From Agrypnia vestita (Eukaryota; Arthropoda; Insecta; Trichoptera; Phryganeidae), in contig JADDOH010004005.1 in NCBI GenBank assembly GCA_016648135.1, forward strand, positions 1 through 64,000: a stretch of DNA of 64,000 nt, written 5' to 3'. The translations under genes were made by a program, and so were the position numbers. How positions within the stretch are numbered: the first letter of the stretch is position 1; each line of letters begins with the position of its first letter. This document shows, piece by piece, positions 1 through 11,716 of this stretch. The notes beneath the pieces are model-generated. The model had not been told where the DNA came from, ran no database searches, and worked only from the letters and a program-made list of their open reading frames with translations.

Positions 1-1132
1 ATGATGATAATAATATTTTGGAAACAAACCAAACTTTTGATATTTTCACGGGATCTTGGCGATGGAGACAAATGGAACTCGAAAAAAGTTTTCCATAATA
101 TTTGCACATCTGTGTTTGCACTTATTCACCATCGAAAGCCCGATAAATTCTCGTAATGTATTTTCGCTGGTCGCTTATAATTGGCACCAGATGTCACTTT
201 CAAACTACCATAATAAATTTTCCGTGCAGCGGTTATGTCGCCCTTTTATAGGAAATGTCGTTTTGCGAACGTTTAGGTATGATCGACTGACTTTTAAACA
301 TTTCTACTTATTTCCAATTCACTGTAAACCGTCCAGAGAGCTGTTAAATCCTCGATTATGTGTAATTCTTTCTGTTTCTACAGTTTCGTGTCAATACTAT
401 CAACGAGGTACAATAAATTACTTAGGCCCTCACAGGCGTATTATTGATAAAATCCTAAAATGTATCAATTTTGCCTACTTTATTAAGATTGAATTAATGA
501 ATACATTATAAATGTGATATTTGATGTTTAAATAATTTCATGATTAAATTTTCACTTTATTATCTACTCGTTGCGACACTATATAATGGTGGCAGAATAC
601 TAATTTTGACCTCTTTAATGCTTACTGACGTTGCTCTCATTAAGTTTGAAGAACTTCAGGTTTCCCTACTTCCTGTGCGTTCATATTTAAAGTACATGCC
701 TGAAATATTTTCGGGAAAAAATATTATTCTCAATCTTTTCAACATTAAATAATATACCTACGCACTAAACTAAAAATACTCGTTGCATTTTTAAATCAGC
801 TCACAAATATATTTTGAAAAGTGTGTTAAAATTATCTATGTCGATTAAATTTCGGTATATATATTTGTATTTTCTTTAAGTAACCTCATACATATTTTGT
901 GACATGCTATATGACAAAAAACTAAAATTCTAAATTAAGCTCAAAAAATACAATCGTTACAGCCCAGTAAGTGGCCTTTGCCGTGTAACATCACGCATGG
1001 TTTGAAATTAATTTCAATAGATGGCAGGCAAAAAAATGTATAAAAATAAATAAGTCAATATAAAAACATATTGTCTTGTAACATTCTATATGGTATCTTT
1101 ATTTTATTACTGATATTGATTTTTTTATTTAG
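1..1132. other. AT-rich sequence before the first exon
   Basis: No coding sequence I can defend. It is probably intron or 5' flank of the gene whose last exon starts at 1133. Open frames at 56-511 and 540-752 have irregular composition, no recognisable domain and no splice or promoter support, so I treat them as chance. A good-looking donor (GTAAGT) at about 967 follows AT-rich, non-coding-looking sequence and is not used as evidence. Confidence 0.5.
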
Positions 1133-1249
1133 GTTGCCGCTCCTGTAGCCTACGCCGCCCCTGCTTACCACGCCCCTGTTCTTGCCGCTCCAGCCTACCA
1201 CGCGCCTCTGGCTTACTCTGCTCCTCTTGCCCATGCCTACCTCCATTAA
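1133..1249 (+). CDS. Last exon of an Ala/Pro/Tyr-rich cuticle-like protein (partial)
   Basis: A pyrimidine-rich acceptor (TTTTTTTATTTAG) ends at 1132 and opens a GC-rich, in-phase exon of 38 codons ending in TAA at 1247-1249. The peptide starts VAAPVAYAAPAYHAP and ends LAHAYLH; it is built of AAPAYHAP-type repeats, as in low-complexity structural cuticle proteins. Codon use (C and T in third positions, many GCC, CCT, TAC) matches the other cuticle genes and contrasts with the AT-rich flanks. A polyadenylation signal AATAAA lies at 1501-1506. No signal-peptide exon is visible upstream, so the first exon is probably left of the window. The antisense frame over 1055-1246 is a shadow. Family assignment rests on composition only. 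Confidence 0.7.
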   Translation, partial: VAAPVAYAAPAYHAPVLAAPAYHAPLAYSAPLAHAYLH

Positions 1250-2884
1250 ATCCTACAACCGCCGGCAAAAAGTCAACATTCAGTCATTCTGCCTTGAACA
1301 GAATTTTTCAAAATATCTAAAACAAAGTCTCTTCCAAAAAATATAATTTGAAAAATCATATAAAAATATATTTGTAAAAATATTTAACTTTTTAACTGAA
1401 ATGGGCATCAAGACATCAAACGATGCACCCACCAAAGTTTTTCTCTGGAAAAATTTTGAAACCATTGATTATATTTTGAAACGATTGATCACGAATGCTA
1501 AATAAATTATTATTTCTTATTTTATGCGCGTTTATTTTGTATTTATTTATTATTAGTATGAAGAGTTATCTGTCGTATTTAAGTAATAAATACATCAGCA
1601 AATATATTATTTATTTATTTATGTTCCCAAATTGTACACGATTAGCACGAACTCACAATTTTTATTTTGTATGAAAAAAATTTTTATAATGCTCTTTGGT
1701 CGGATCTGATCTTATACAAATATACATATGAAATAAGTTGCGCAAATTAAACATATATACAACTTCAAAAAAAATGGTGGATATGGTAGACTATCATGAA
1801 TGGATTTGGTGAACGTTTTATTTCTTTAAGTGATCACAGCCGTACAGTAGGTTTTAAGCCCTATGAACACCCAAAAAAAACTTCCATACCTACTTTCCTA
1901 TTGATAAAAATACCTTCGTCCCTGTGAGATATCTATGATGTATCTTGATTAATGATGTCACCCTGGGGATAAAATCAAATATTTTGTTCTTGAAAAATTA
2001 GAACATAAAATATTCTGATTATATTTATTAAATTTGTATTTTATTATTTATACAATTCAGTTGTATTCATAATGCTGCTCTCATTGAGTTTTGTCATTCT
2101 GAAGTTTGCCCATTCTGAAGTAAAATTTTCGCCTTTTTATATAGACATAATAAAAATTTTATATAGACACAATTTTGAACAATTTCAACATAATACTTTA
2201 AATATGTTATATATTTATTTGTAAGCCCGAGCAAGGTTCGGCTGCGCTCTTTGTACTTGCCCCAGACCTCCGGTAATCTATCCTGTGAGAATTCTGCAGA
2301 TAATAATTCAGATCAATTTTGAAAAAAAGAACTTTTGTATAATATATGCGCCTATTCATATAATATACAAGAAGAAAAAACAATTTTAAATTTAAAATAA
2401 GCAAATCTAAATATAGCAAACTAATAATTCATGATCATTTCAGTAATGATTACACATCACATTAATTTAAAGGTAACTTATATCGTTTGATATCAATCAC
2501 TTTCTGAGTTCTGCTACTGGGCTAATGCTATTTTGGAGTCGTTAGACCTGTAGGAAAAATGCTTTGTAGTTTGTTCAAGAGCATGGAACTAAATATTCAA
2601 GTATCCTCAGTCCATACTTATTTGTTATTCTTGGAACAATTAAAGACTTGTGCTTCTGCCATGTATATTACCTTTTTGTATATTTTATTTTCGTGATTTT
2701 CTTTTATCAACAAAAATAGAATTAACCGATGAACTCGCGTTGATGAATATTGATGAAATATTGACGGATGAATACACTAATTTATTATTTTGTTCGTAGA
2801 ATATTTTTTCTTCCGAATGAAGGTTTGAACTTTGTGGTGACATTATTATTAAAATAAAACACAAATCACTTTGTTTCCACCACT
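1250..2884. other. 3' flank and AT-rich spacer
   Basis: Contains the 3' UTR of the preceding exon, then AT-rich spacer. At about 2222-2280 a short GC-richer patch (GCCCGAGCAAGGTTCGGCTG) looks like a scrap of a mobile element. No gene seen. Confidence 0.45.
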
Positions 2885-3400
2885 TTATTAGATACCACCC
2901 GGTCTCTGAGATCCCAAACACTATTCTACGTAAAAGTCTGCAACACCAACATAGGTAATTTCTCTCCTCTGCCTAGAATGCTAAACCAGTACAACAAGGT
3001 CACGTCGTGTAACCCCAACATCGACATATTTCACATGATACAACCTCAGTTTAAGAGAGAAATTATATCACTCCTGACCGAAAATAATTTGAGCGTGTAA
3101 GACGGACTCTTCGGAAATCAACCTAAACAAAAAAAATTATTGCCACAATGACGCGGGTACACATTTTTTTTACTTAGTTGACCTGGGAGCCTACGTGCCT
3201 ATTATGTTGTGCGGAGATTGTGAACTTCGTTCATCTTGTAGTTGCATATTGTACTATACTTTTTATGTACGGTTTTATAATGTATTTATGCTTTAATGTA
3301 AAATGTAACTGTACTAATCACCTTGTCCTAAATGATTATCCATTAGGGTCATTCTGACCTGTCGATAGTCTTTAAATTAAAAATAAAATAAAATAAATAT
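2885..3400 (+). mobile_element. LINE 3' end: ORF2 C-terminus plus 3' UTR
   Basis: An open frame from about 2885 to a TAA at 3098-3100 reads LLDTTRSLRSQTLFYV, then a segment containing NIGNFSPLPRML and DIFHMIQPQFKREI. This arrangement (LF.V..C.TN.G.FSPL.R....YN... DIFH....F) is the usual C-terminus of jockey/CR1-type non-LTR retrotransposon ORF2 proteins. About 300 bp of 3' sequence follows and ends near 3385-3400 in a run of AAATA repeats, as LINE tails do. The reverse transcriptase and endonuclease are missing, so this is a 5'-truncated dead copy. Clade is inferred from memory of the family and was not searched. Confidence 0.65.
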
Positions 3401-4238
3401 AAAAACAATGTCGTCTTCTTCAGGATTTTTTGTGTACTAAAATTGAAAAAGATAAACCATGCAAATGTGTTACGGTGAAGGGGAGTGGGAGGAGAGGGGG
3501 GGATTGGAGATGTTAATTATGGATTTGTGTTTTATTTTAATAATATTAAATTATTTTAATAATTGTCTTTGTTCAGAAACTTGTGAGTTAACGATTATTT
3601 TTACAATGGCAGTTTGAAGACTTTCTATAGGTTTTATATTTGAATTACTGGAGAGGCCCAAAGATCATATATAACTCTTTGGCACAAAACAGGCTTTGGG
3701 ATAATGTATTGAATCTTGTAAAATCTGCTAGATATTGCCCTAAGGCTCGAACAAATTTTATATATCTGCTGATCCTATTTGAAATGCTCATCTATGAGTA
3801 GACCGAGGTATTTATAAGTTTTCACTTTTCTTTTTTTCAGTTTGGTTTAAGTTATCTTAGCAATAATGTATTGTATGTACTTCACCGTGATGACATTTGA
3901 CAGATTTCTCGACATTTCACGTAGAAACTTTACGCGTTTACAAATAAGTCAGTCGTGTTAGAAAATTATAACGATGTTGTCATCATAATAATTGAAGGGG
4001 AATATGTTCTTCTTTAATTCTGTGTTTATTTTATTTTAAATTGCTAATTTTCTGTAGACAGATACATCTGGCTTTATTACTAGGCAAATTTACCCAACAA
4101 TAGAGTATAATGCCCCAGATGTTCAGTAAATCATTTGTGACAGCTGTTTCAAATCTTAGCTGAAAAATATCTATCGATTTGGATCATCAGTTCTCATCGC
4201 GATTCGATATCGATATACGCTTCACCAGAACACACATT
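3401..4238. other. AT-rich spacer
   Basis: No gene seen. Contains a short purine-rich, G-rich patch near 3475-3512. Confidence 0.5.
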
Positions 4239-4263
4239 TCAGTGAAAATATTCATATTTAATA

Positions 4264-4296
4264 ATGAAGGTGTCCAGTTCCACGTTTCTCTTTCAT
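4264..4296 (+). CDS. Possible first coding exon of a secreted protein
   Basis: ATG at 4264 opens eleven codons (MKVSSSTFLFH) that run straight into a good 5' splice site, GTAAGTG, at 4297. An arthropod initiator TCAGT lies at 4239-4243 and a weak TATA-like GATATA about 28 bp upstream of it. The peptide looks like the start of a signal peptide and resembles MKTSVTFLFL encoded around the first exons at 24106 and 32955. I could not find a matching second exon downstream, so this may be a gene relic or chance. Confidence 0.3.
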
Positions 4297-7200
4297 GTAA
4301 GTGTAATTTGGTTTTATAATTTCAAAACATTTCCGTTAATCTTGATAAATTATCGCGATATTCAATGACTTCAGTGCCTTTAAAATAAATAAATAATTGA
4401 AGAACTTATAGATTCCTTAGGTTCGGTATAACTGGTATACGATGTAAATGATTGATAAATATAATGTGAGAAAATAGTAGAGTATAGAAGTATAGAAGTA
4501 TGGTATGGTAAATTACGGTATTACCTTTTTAATAACCTTTTAAATTTGATACACTGTCTATCAACTGCCTTAACTTATCGGATGTATGGCAAGAAGTATT
4601 ATAAATGGAAGTGAAAGAAAAATATGAAAAAAAAATAAGAAAAAAATTGATCTTTGTATTTATGTTTGTGCGTGTTGCAATACTTTGAACCCATTTTGAA
4701 CCACGTCATACTAAACATTTTTATTTTCAGTGCGAATGTGGGTAATGTTTCGTACTGTTTTTGGACAGAAATAAGTACATTATAATTTAATTGCATGTAC
4801 TTTATATATTTTATAATATATACTTAAAATTGATGACGGTATTGGAAATTAGAAATAGGAAGAATTTTTTAAATGAAAATATTTTTAATTATTTGTTTGT
4901 TTATTTATTTTATTGTTAATTTTACATTTGTTTTAATATAGGTTACTAATAACTGCCACACTAGGTAAAACCTGTTCTATGGCAGGTATTCTCATTTGCT
5001 AGTTATGTTATAATAACTAATAAAAATAGTAAAGAAGTATAAACGTAAAAAAGAAAACAGAAAGGATTTAGTAATACATACAATCATAAGAATACATAAA
5101 TCTAAAAGAAAACAAAGTATACATATAAAATTAAGATAATCATTTACGTATATAAAAAAAAAATACTATCTTAGAGTATACTTGAAATTATATAAAGCAG
5201 ATTTTGCCTTCTTTGAGGTCAAGGGCGTATCACTTCTTCAGCATACCTTCTACCTGATATTTTTATAAAATTAGTGATACGGTGTTTAAAAGGTTTGTGT
5301 ATTATAATTTATTTAGTTTAATTTGGTAACTTGTTGAAAACATATCTATAAGAAGGAACGTCTTTACAAAAATATGGATAGCCAGATTGTTCATACACTA
5401 CATCCATCAAAGTTATAAATTATTTTATTTTCGATACTCTTTTCAAATTTAGAGAATATAATATTACACAAATGTTCATATTTTTATATTTCGATTTTAC
5501 AGACTAATATTAGGTATATATAAATTTTACTAGAGGTATCGATTTAAAACGTCACGGACAGGGCACCACGACACATTACATTACGGATAGACTACCAAAA
5601 AGACATTGCATTAGATGCACTAGATTGCAGAATTGTAAAGGAGTAGCGAAAAACGACAATTTACTTCATTGTCAGCTTCGGTCAGAGACCTCGCAACGCA
5701 AGGAATTTATTTGGTGAGTCCAGAAGTAGCCTTGAATTATAATTTATCGAAAGTTACGCTCCATAAATCCACAAATATTAATTTTAAAAGATAATGTTTT
5801 TTTAATTTATGCTTGTTACCTCAAGAAAGGTACCTTTTTAATAATTAGCCCGACCAAAGTAGACTACAATGTTCGGTGTTACTTTTTTTATTTACATATA
5901 TTTTTCTAGCGCATGTTTCCTAAAGTATTCAGCGACACTGTACGATTCCATTAAATAAAATTAAGTAGTCCTTGGAAAATAATAAAATTTGAAATAAAAT
6001 TCTTCAATTATTGTTATTTTATTATAACATTCTTCATTTTTTTGGCCTTTTTGCATTAAATTGCATGACGATGCTCCCCTTTTAAATATCATAAATTGTT
6101 TTATTTTTTATAGTGCGTTAATATGTCTATCACGAATGTAAAGTTTGATATTTATTTTTAATTTTATTTTATTCGTTCATCCAACAGGGAGACATAATTT
6201 CTTGGTAAGACAAAATATATAAAAATAGTTTAATGACTCCCACAATTAAAGGATGACATAGATAAGACATAATTATAGATAAGTCAATTTGATATGAATT
6301 TCACATAAAACAATTTTACAAATTCATTAAGCGATTGTTCCTAATTTAACTTTAACATAAACATAAGGGGTTCGTAATGTTTATGATGCACATGGTCAGG
6401 GCGGGGGACGGAATCGTTTCAAAATTTGCAACCACGTAGTAAGCAAAGTCAGACGTATTGGAATCAGTCGTGACACCAGGTTGTGGAACAAGAAATTTAC
6501 CTTAATTCATGTCTTAGTATTTTGGTGTGTAAAAATGTATATCTTCTTAACTTTTGTTAAGGAGCTAAAAAATTTTATAATGTTTATAAAATAGGATTTA
6601 CAAAACGTATTTTGTGACGTAAATATTTTTTCCATTAAATCATCCTCTGGATACCAATTTTTTTTTTGAAAAAATGTTTAAAAAAATTCGTACTTAGTTA
6701 AATATATTTCATTTTTTTAATGAGATTTATATATTGTTGCATTGTTTATATCAATCAGACTAAGTAACCATAAGCCTCTTTTCTGAAACTTATTATAAAT
6801 TCTTCTTTGTTTTTTTTTCTTCAGCAAATACTTTTGCGAAAAGGTGACAGCGATGGCGATATAACAATGTTTTCGCTCTCGTTCTGTCTACACAATTATT
6901 TACATATCATTTATAATTTCCATAATACTCAAGGTTGATCCGGTTTACCGCAACATTCATTGCTCTACTCGACGTAAAGTGGGTGTTTTTTGGATAAAGC
7001 AAGTGGGTGTTTGTTTATTTCAATTTCTTCTTTCTGAGTGATTTATATTCTTAAGATTATAAAAATGTATTTCACTGAATTTATTGACAGACTAAATAGG
7101 CATAATATATAATATCCAACATATATTTTCATTTAAATGCGTAATCAATTAAATCCTTTATATTTAGTTCTGATTAAAACAACGTAACAAAAAAAATGTA

Positions 7201-7745
7201 TGATTGTTGACTGGATCAAGTGAATTAAGCAATTGTTATTCAATAAATAACTGACCAAGAACATAAGCAAGTACTTTAATGTTCGTAATATAATATACAC
7301 TGCAAAGTTATCAAATAAATTTAAAATATTTTTTTTATTTAAACTTTGTAAATAAGTACCTACCTCCTACACACATAATATTTTACTTATTTATTGCTAC
7401 TTTAGTTTCGAGAGGAACAGTCCCTCTCACAATCAGGTATAATTAATAACTATAACAGTTATAATTACAAAAAATTAAAATGACTGCCAAATGATTCACT
7501 GGTATCAACTAAAGTTTGTCGTTCAAATGTACAGATTACTTATAAGCCTGATAGATAGTGCTAGGTGGTATCAAAGTGCAATGTAAAAACTATTTATTAC
7601 AATTAGGGGGATAGCATGTTATACAGAATATTTAATGGTTGGGAAATGAGAAACACTGAAGAAAATTGACTTGTCAAAAATAAAAAAAATATACGAGACA
7701 TAAAATTAACGCAGAAGTATTGAGTGCATGTGCTGACAAGGGACA
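4297..7745. other. Long AT-rich region
   Basis: No defensible gene. It would be intron if the exon at 4264 is real. One GC-richer patch at 5560-5715 ends in a donor-like GGTGAGTCC but has no usable open frame. Many homopolymer and AT-rich tracts. Confidence 0.4.
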
Positions 7746-7958
7746 TTACTCGAAGATGCATATGTATATTAAATTTTCGTTTTGAAACTGAGCCTGAGTC
7801 ATTAAGGATATTTCCCGGTTAGCGTTGATGTTTGAGCTCTCGTTGTAGCAATTAGTCACTCTAGGTAGCGGGGAAAAATAGCCAAGATTAATGGGGTAAA
7901 ATTTGATGTAAATTAGGATTCGGGATGTCGTTGATCGGATAGGGATGTTTAAGTCCAT
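7746..7958 (-). mobile_element. LINE ORF2 C-terminal fragment (reverse)
   Basis: The minus-strand frame contains PINLGYFSPLPRVTNCYNES followed by an Asn/Ile-rich tail. It is a second copy of the C-terminal signature seen at 2885-3100 (TNxGxFSPLPR...YN). No other LINE domain is recognisable around it, and substitutions show it is a degraded fragment. Confidence 0.5.
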
Positions 7959-8803
7959 TAAAAATATACGGTGTTTTTTCTGGAGGTACAGAACTTTATA
8001 ATTTAATAAAATACGTATGTATGTTATTGGTCATGTTATGGGCCTTATTGGAAAGAAAATTTTTACGTCATTAGTATTTTAATATGATTAGGATACCACA
8101 ATATTCGAAATAAATTTCCACAATTTGCAGCGTTGTCCTGGCTTATTCTTATTATTATAACGTGTCAAAAATCAAATAAATATTAAATACATGTTCTTTA
8201 AATACCCTTGACCTTGTCCATGTAAATTCTTTGTTTGTCGGCTTTATGGCTGGTGGATTATTTAACGGATATACGAATTATTTTTTACGTTGTATTGTAT
8301 ATTTGAAGAAATTTTCTGATGAATAGAAAAACCCCAATTTGTTTTGTAATAAGATCTTTTAAATTGTATTTTCGTTATAATCATAAGTATATTTTTGTAA
8401 AAAATATTTTATTGAATAAAAAATCTCATAAATTTTTTTCAAGGTAATTTGAATATTTTGAATGCCAATTCGTCTCGACCTGGCTTGACTTCCTACTTCC
8501 TTTTCCATATAATCAACCATTTTTAGCAATTAAATGCGTGTGTTAACATATGAAGTTAATTGTATTTATTAATAAACAGAATACACAATAAAAGTTTATG
8601 GCTTCACCAGGCGTAATCAATCGAAAAACGTGTTTTTTTTAAATATGCTGTATCGCAATAAAAAATAAATATGTTTAAAAAAATATCTTGTATTTATCCA
8701 ACTTATTGAATCATTATTATTATTATCTATTTATTTCTACATTCTACATGTCAAAATATATTGTGATTGAAAAACCGACAAACACTTCAGATGTCATATT
8801 TTT
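7959..8803. other. AT-rich spacer
   Basis: No gene or clear element seen. Confidence 0.5.
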
Positions 8804-8998
8804 TATAATTTATATAAATAACTTTGTAAACACCACTTTTTTATTGAAAAAAATTCAACATGTTTCGAAGCCAATGACTTCTTCGTCAGGATAACAAAAA
8901 TATGTTATCCTGACGAAGAAGCCATTGGCTTCGAAACATGTTGAATTTCTTTTTCAATAAAAAAGTGGTGTTTACAAAGTTATTTTATATAAATTATA
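8804..8998. repeat. Near-perfect palindrome with two hammerhead-like motifs
   Basis: Two arms of about 90 bp are inverted copies of each other around a short centre at about 8896-8902. Each arm carries CCTGACGAAGAAGYCATTGG followed by CTTCGAAACATGTTGAA. That is a CUGANGA core, one extra A, a 6-bp stem (GAAGCC/GGCTTC), GAAA, then the palindrome ACATGT and a T. This order is that of a hammerhead ribozyme with a tiny stem III. Hammerhead motifs are known in the long repeats of Penelope-like retroelements, which can be arranged head to head. Stem I is weak here. Element identity is inferred. Confidence 0.6.
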
Positions 8999-9687
8999 AT
9001 TATGTCACCACAAAATAATTTTGCTATATTTGAAGAAGAAGTCATATTTTTTAATAAATTTGCATATTATATTTTATGCAGAAATTGAGAAATATAACTG
9101 GATATTTTATATAAGGACAGTATAATGTGAAAAATATTTGAAAAACAGATAAAATTATATTTTTCTATAAACTTTCCAGTATATTCTGTATTTATAAAAA
9201 GTAAATGTTACCTACCTTTATATTAGAGTATCAACGTCGTATCACCGTAGACACACACAGAGAGTTTATACTCTCGATACAGGACAAGTAGAGATAAATA
9301 TCGGTTTACTTCAATTGTTCAATATTGTCGTCATAAAAACATACAAAATTTTAAATGAATAGTTTTGACGCTAGCTGTATATTTCAAATTGTGCTTTTTT
9401 CAAAATAAATGTTAACCAGTGCCTACCAAAAAATACTTTTGAACAGTTAAAAATTTGTTCACAACTTATGCGTTTTTCAATTCAAATACATTTTACTCTA
9501 GCTATATTTGCTTCGAGAAAATCTTAAAATACGTGCTTATAAGTGAGACATTTCCTTCAAAAAGTTACTCTGCCGGTTTGACAGTGATACTGGTCACGCT
9601 AGTTAACATTTATTTTGTAACAAGCAACACTGTTCTCGCGGATATCGTTAACTTCTGACTGCCATATCCTTTTCGTTCGAGAAATAC
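8999..9687. other. AT-rich spacer
   Basis: No gene seen. Confidence 0.5.
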
Positions 9688-9912
9688 CTACGTACAAATT
9701 ACAGCCTTGTTTTTATAACAGTGCTTGGAGTAAACATAATAGATTTTTTTATTAATATAATAAATAATCTTTTTACTTCGGCGTTCAAACACATTCTCCA
9801 GGTGTCTCCTACGCCCACAGACATCGCCATCCTTCGAAACCTTGCACATGCTTGCAGCAATAGGATCAACCGAAAGATGTGTGATCCCACCTGTAGTTGC
9901 ATTTTGTTTTAA
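9688..9912 (-). other. Exon-like island, product not recognised
   Basis: GC-richer island. On the minus strand an acceptor (GCAACTACAG) is followed at about 9891 by an open frame containing THLSVDPIAASMCK and DVCGRRRHLENVF, then an AT-rich tail with AATAAA. On the plus strand an acceptor (ACATTCTCCAG) also opens a frame (VSPTPTDIAILRNLAHACS) ending in TAA at 9910-9912. I do not recognise either product. It may be a transposon or gene fragment; the minus reading looks slightly better. Confidence 0.25.
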
Positions 9913-10611
9913 TGTAGTTGCCTTTTCACACACCGTCTGAGAAGCATCTATATAATAATCTAAATAATCAAAAAAACTAACCCACAACAAATAAATAGAT
10001 TCCAATAAAGTTCATTATAATTTTATTTTAAAGATATCTTGCTTCATCCACTCGCATCAAACTACGATACAATCATTTTCATTTGGTCTATTATATTTAA
10101 AGAAGTAAATATAAATATTTGATTCTAATATATTGAAAAAAAAAGGGAATTTAGTAAGTTTTTTTGGAGTTTAGGGATAGCAAATTGTTGTCGAACCAGG
10201 ATTTCAGTACATTCGGGTCTTTATTTGCGTGTTTGTTTACTGTGTTCCAGTCAGGTCAAATATAATAAAAGAAATACAGTACAGACTTTCATGATTAACT
10301 CCGTGTAAAAAAAATATAATAGAAAAACTCGTGGAATATGGTAATTAAAAAGAAAATTTTAAAGGATATTAAAAAATGCACTACGAAATGCCGCAAAACA
10401 AAGCATGTGCCTCCTACATGATAGGACAACACAAATATTCTTAAAGATTAATAAAATTGAAAAAAATATATACTTAGTCTATTCCTTAAAATATTGCTAC
10501 CAAAATTCCCAACATTTAATTGAGTTTATCAAAATAACTTTTTAGCATACACAGAAGCACAAACTTAAAGAAAATTTTTTTCAAGAAAGGTTTTTCACGG
10601 TCATTCAGAAC
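9913..10611. other. AT-rich spacer
   Basis: No gene seen. Confidence 0.5.
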
Positions 10612-10732
10612 TTCTGGTTTGTGTCTTCTGGGATAGTGCCATGTTTTCACGACCTATCTGGACAACGTCTAAGAGTCCATTGCAGGGTCGTAAAAACACG
10701 GCAAAAAACACCCCAGAAGACATAAACCAGAA
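10612..10732. repeat. Fold-back element (about 45-bp inverted arms)
   Basis: The left arm begins TTCTGGTTTGTGTCTTCTGG and the right arm is its inverted copy ending CCAGAAGACATAAACCAGAA. The arms continue to a central GACC/GGTC region, giving a 121-bp hairpin-forming unit. It looks like a small non-autonomous DNA element. No clear target-site duplication. Confidence 0.55.
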
Positions 10733-11019
10733 AAAATTCAAGTTAGTTAGACAATTACAAATTGAATCTTTTGCGAAAATAACTTCCCCACTCGATAAAA
10801 AACGCGTTTCTTATCATATTCTTGTATTCGAGCTGTTTTTACATTTGTTTTGTAAGGCCATGGTTTTCTACGACTGACCAAAACAATAAAACGGAATATG
10901 CTCTACAAAGTTATAGCGACAATCGCGTAAGGGCAATCGTTGAAAGTAAATTATTGTCGGTCAGCGTGTATCCGCCACAGGCTTCATTTTTTCGTCGGTC
11001 ATTAGTACAAGGTCCTTCG

Positions 11020-11055
11020 TATAAATAAGCGAACCAACTGATATTTTGCATCAGT
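11020..11055 (+). promoter_or_regulatory. Core promoter of cuticle gene 1
   Basis: TATAAATA at 11020-11027 and an arthropod initiator TCAGT at 11051-11055 are about 32 bp apart, the standard spacing. Transcription would start near 11052, giving a 5' UTR of about 55 nt. Confidence 0.8.
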
Positions 11056-11107
11056 TAATTCTGAATTTTCAGTCGCGTAAGAGGTAGCTAAATCAACACA
11101 GACCACA

Positions 11108-11716
11108 ATGTTCAAGCTGGTGGTGTTGTCCGCCCTCCTGGCCCTGGCTGCTGCCAAGCCTTCCTATCTTCACTCCGCCCTGCTGGCACCCGCAGTGTAC
11201 GCCGCCCCCGCCGCCGTTTCCCACCAATCTCGGGTGGATGTGCACTCGTCACCGGTGCTGGCTTACTCCGCTCCGGTGGTGGCTGCCCACGCTCCCGTGT
11301 ACTCCGCCTACGCCGCCCCTGTCCACTCCGCCTGGTCTTCGCCTCTGGCGCTGGGTCCCTACACCCCGGCTACCGTGCTGTCGCCGCACGGAGTGCCTCT
11401 AGAGACGGCCGAGGTCGTCGCCGCTAAAGCCATCCACTACCAGGCGCACGCCCTCGCCAACCACGGGGTCCATCATTACATACGCAAGAGGTCCGCCTAC
11501 CCCCTGGCCTACACGGCGCTGGTGGCCCCCTCCGCCGTGTCTCACCAGTCCCGTGTGGACGTGCACTCCGCGCCGGTGCTCTCTTACCCTCTTCACTACA
11601 GCCCCGCTCCACTTCACTACAGCCCCGCTCCACTTCACTACAGTTCCGCTCCTCTGCATTACAGTTCCCCGCTCTCCCTGTGGGCCCCGCACCCCCACGC
11701 CCTTCACGCCTGGTAA
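11108..11716 (+). CDS. Cuticle-type structural protein, 202 aa, intronless
   Basis: Secreted low-complexity structural protein, expected in the extracellular cuticle. The signal peptide is MFKLVVLSALLALAAA, with cleavage likely before Lys17. The mature chain is Ala/Pro/Tyr/Ser/His-rich. Motif VSHQSRVDVHSS occurs at residues 37-48, and VSHQSRVDVHSA at 144-155. Between them lies PLETAEVVAAKAIHYQAHAL (residues 97-116), which resembles the short helical motif of locust-type cuticle proteins, followed by IRKRS (125-129). The end has four tandem 7-residue repeats (PLHYSPA type, about 161-188). The start is supported by the TATA/TCAGT promoter and by the shared context ACAGACCACAATG. Polyadenylation signal AATAAA at 11766-11771. 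Antisense frames here are shadows. It is a shorter, diverged relative of the genes at 53407 and 62803. Confidence 0.9.
   Translation: MFKLVVLSALLALAAAKPSYLHSALLAPAVYAAPAAVSHQSRVDVHSSPVLAYSAPVVAAHAPVYSAYAAPVHSAWSSPLALGPYTPATVLSPHGVPLETAEVVAAKAIHYQAHALANHGVHHYIRKRSAYPLAYTALVAPSAVSHQSRVDVHSAPVLSYPLHYSPAPLHYSPAPLHYSSAPLHYSSPLSLWAPHPHALHAW

Noticed and set aside
56..511. 151-codon open frame at the left end
   Set aside because: No domain, no splice or promoter support, and AT-rich codon use like the surrounding non-coding DNA.
8688..8894. Open frame overlapping the palindrome
   Set aside because: It is made mostly of the inverted-repeat arm, and the other arm gives no equivalent reading.
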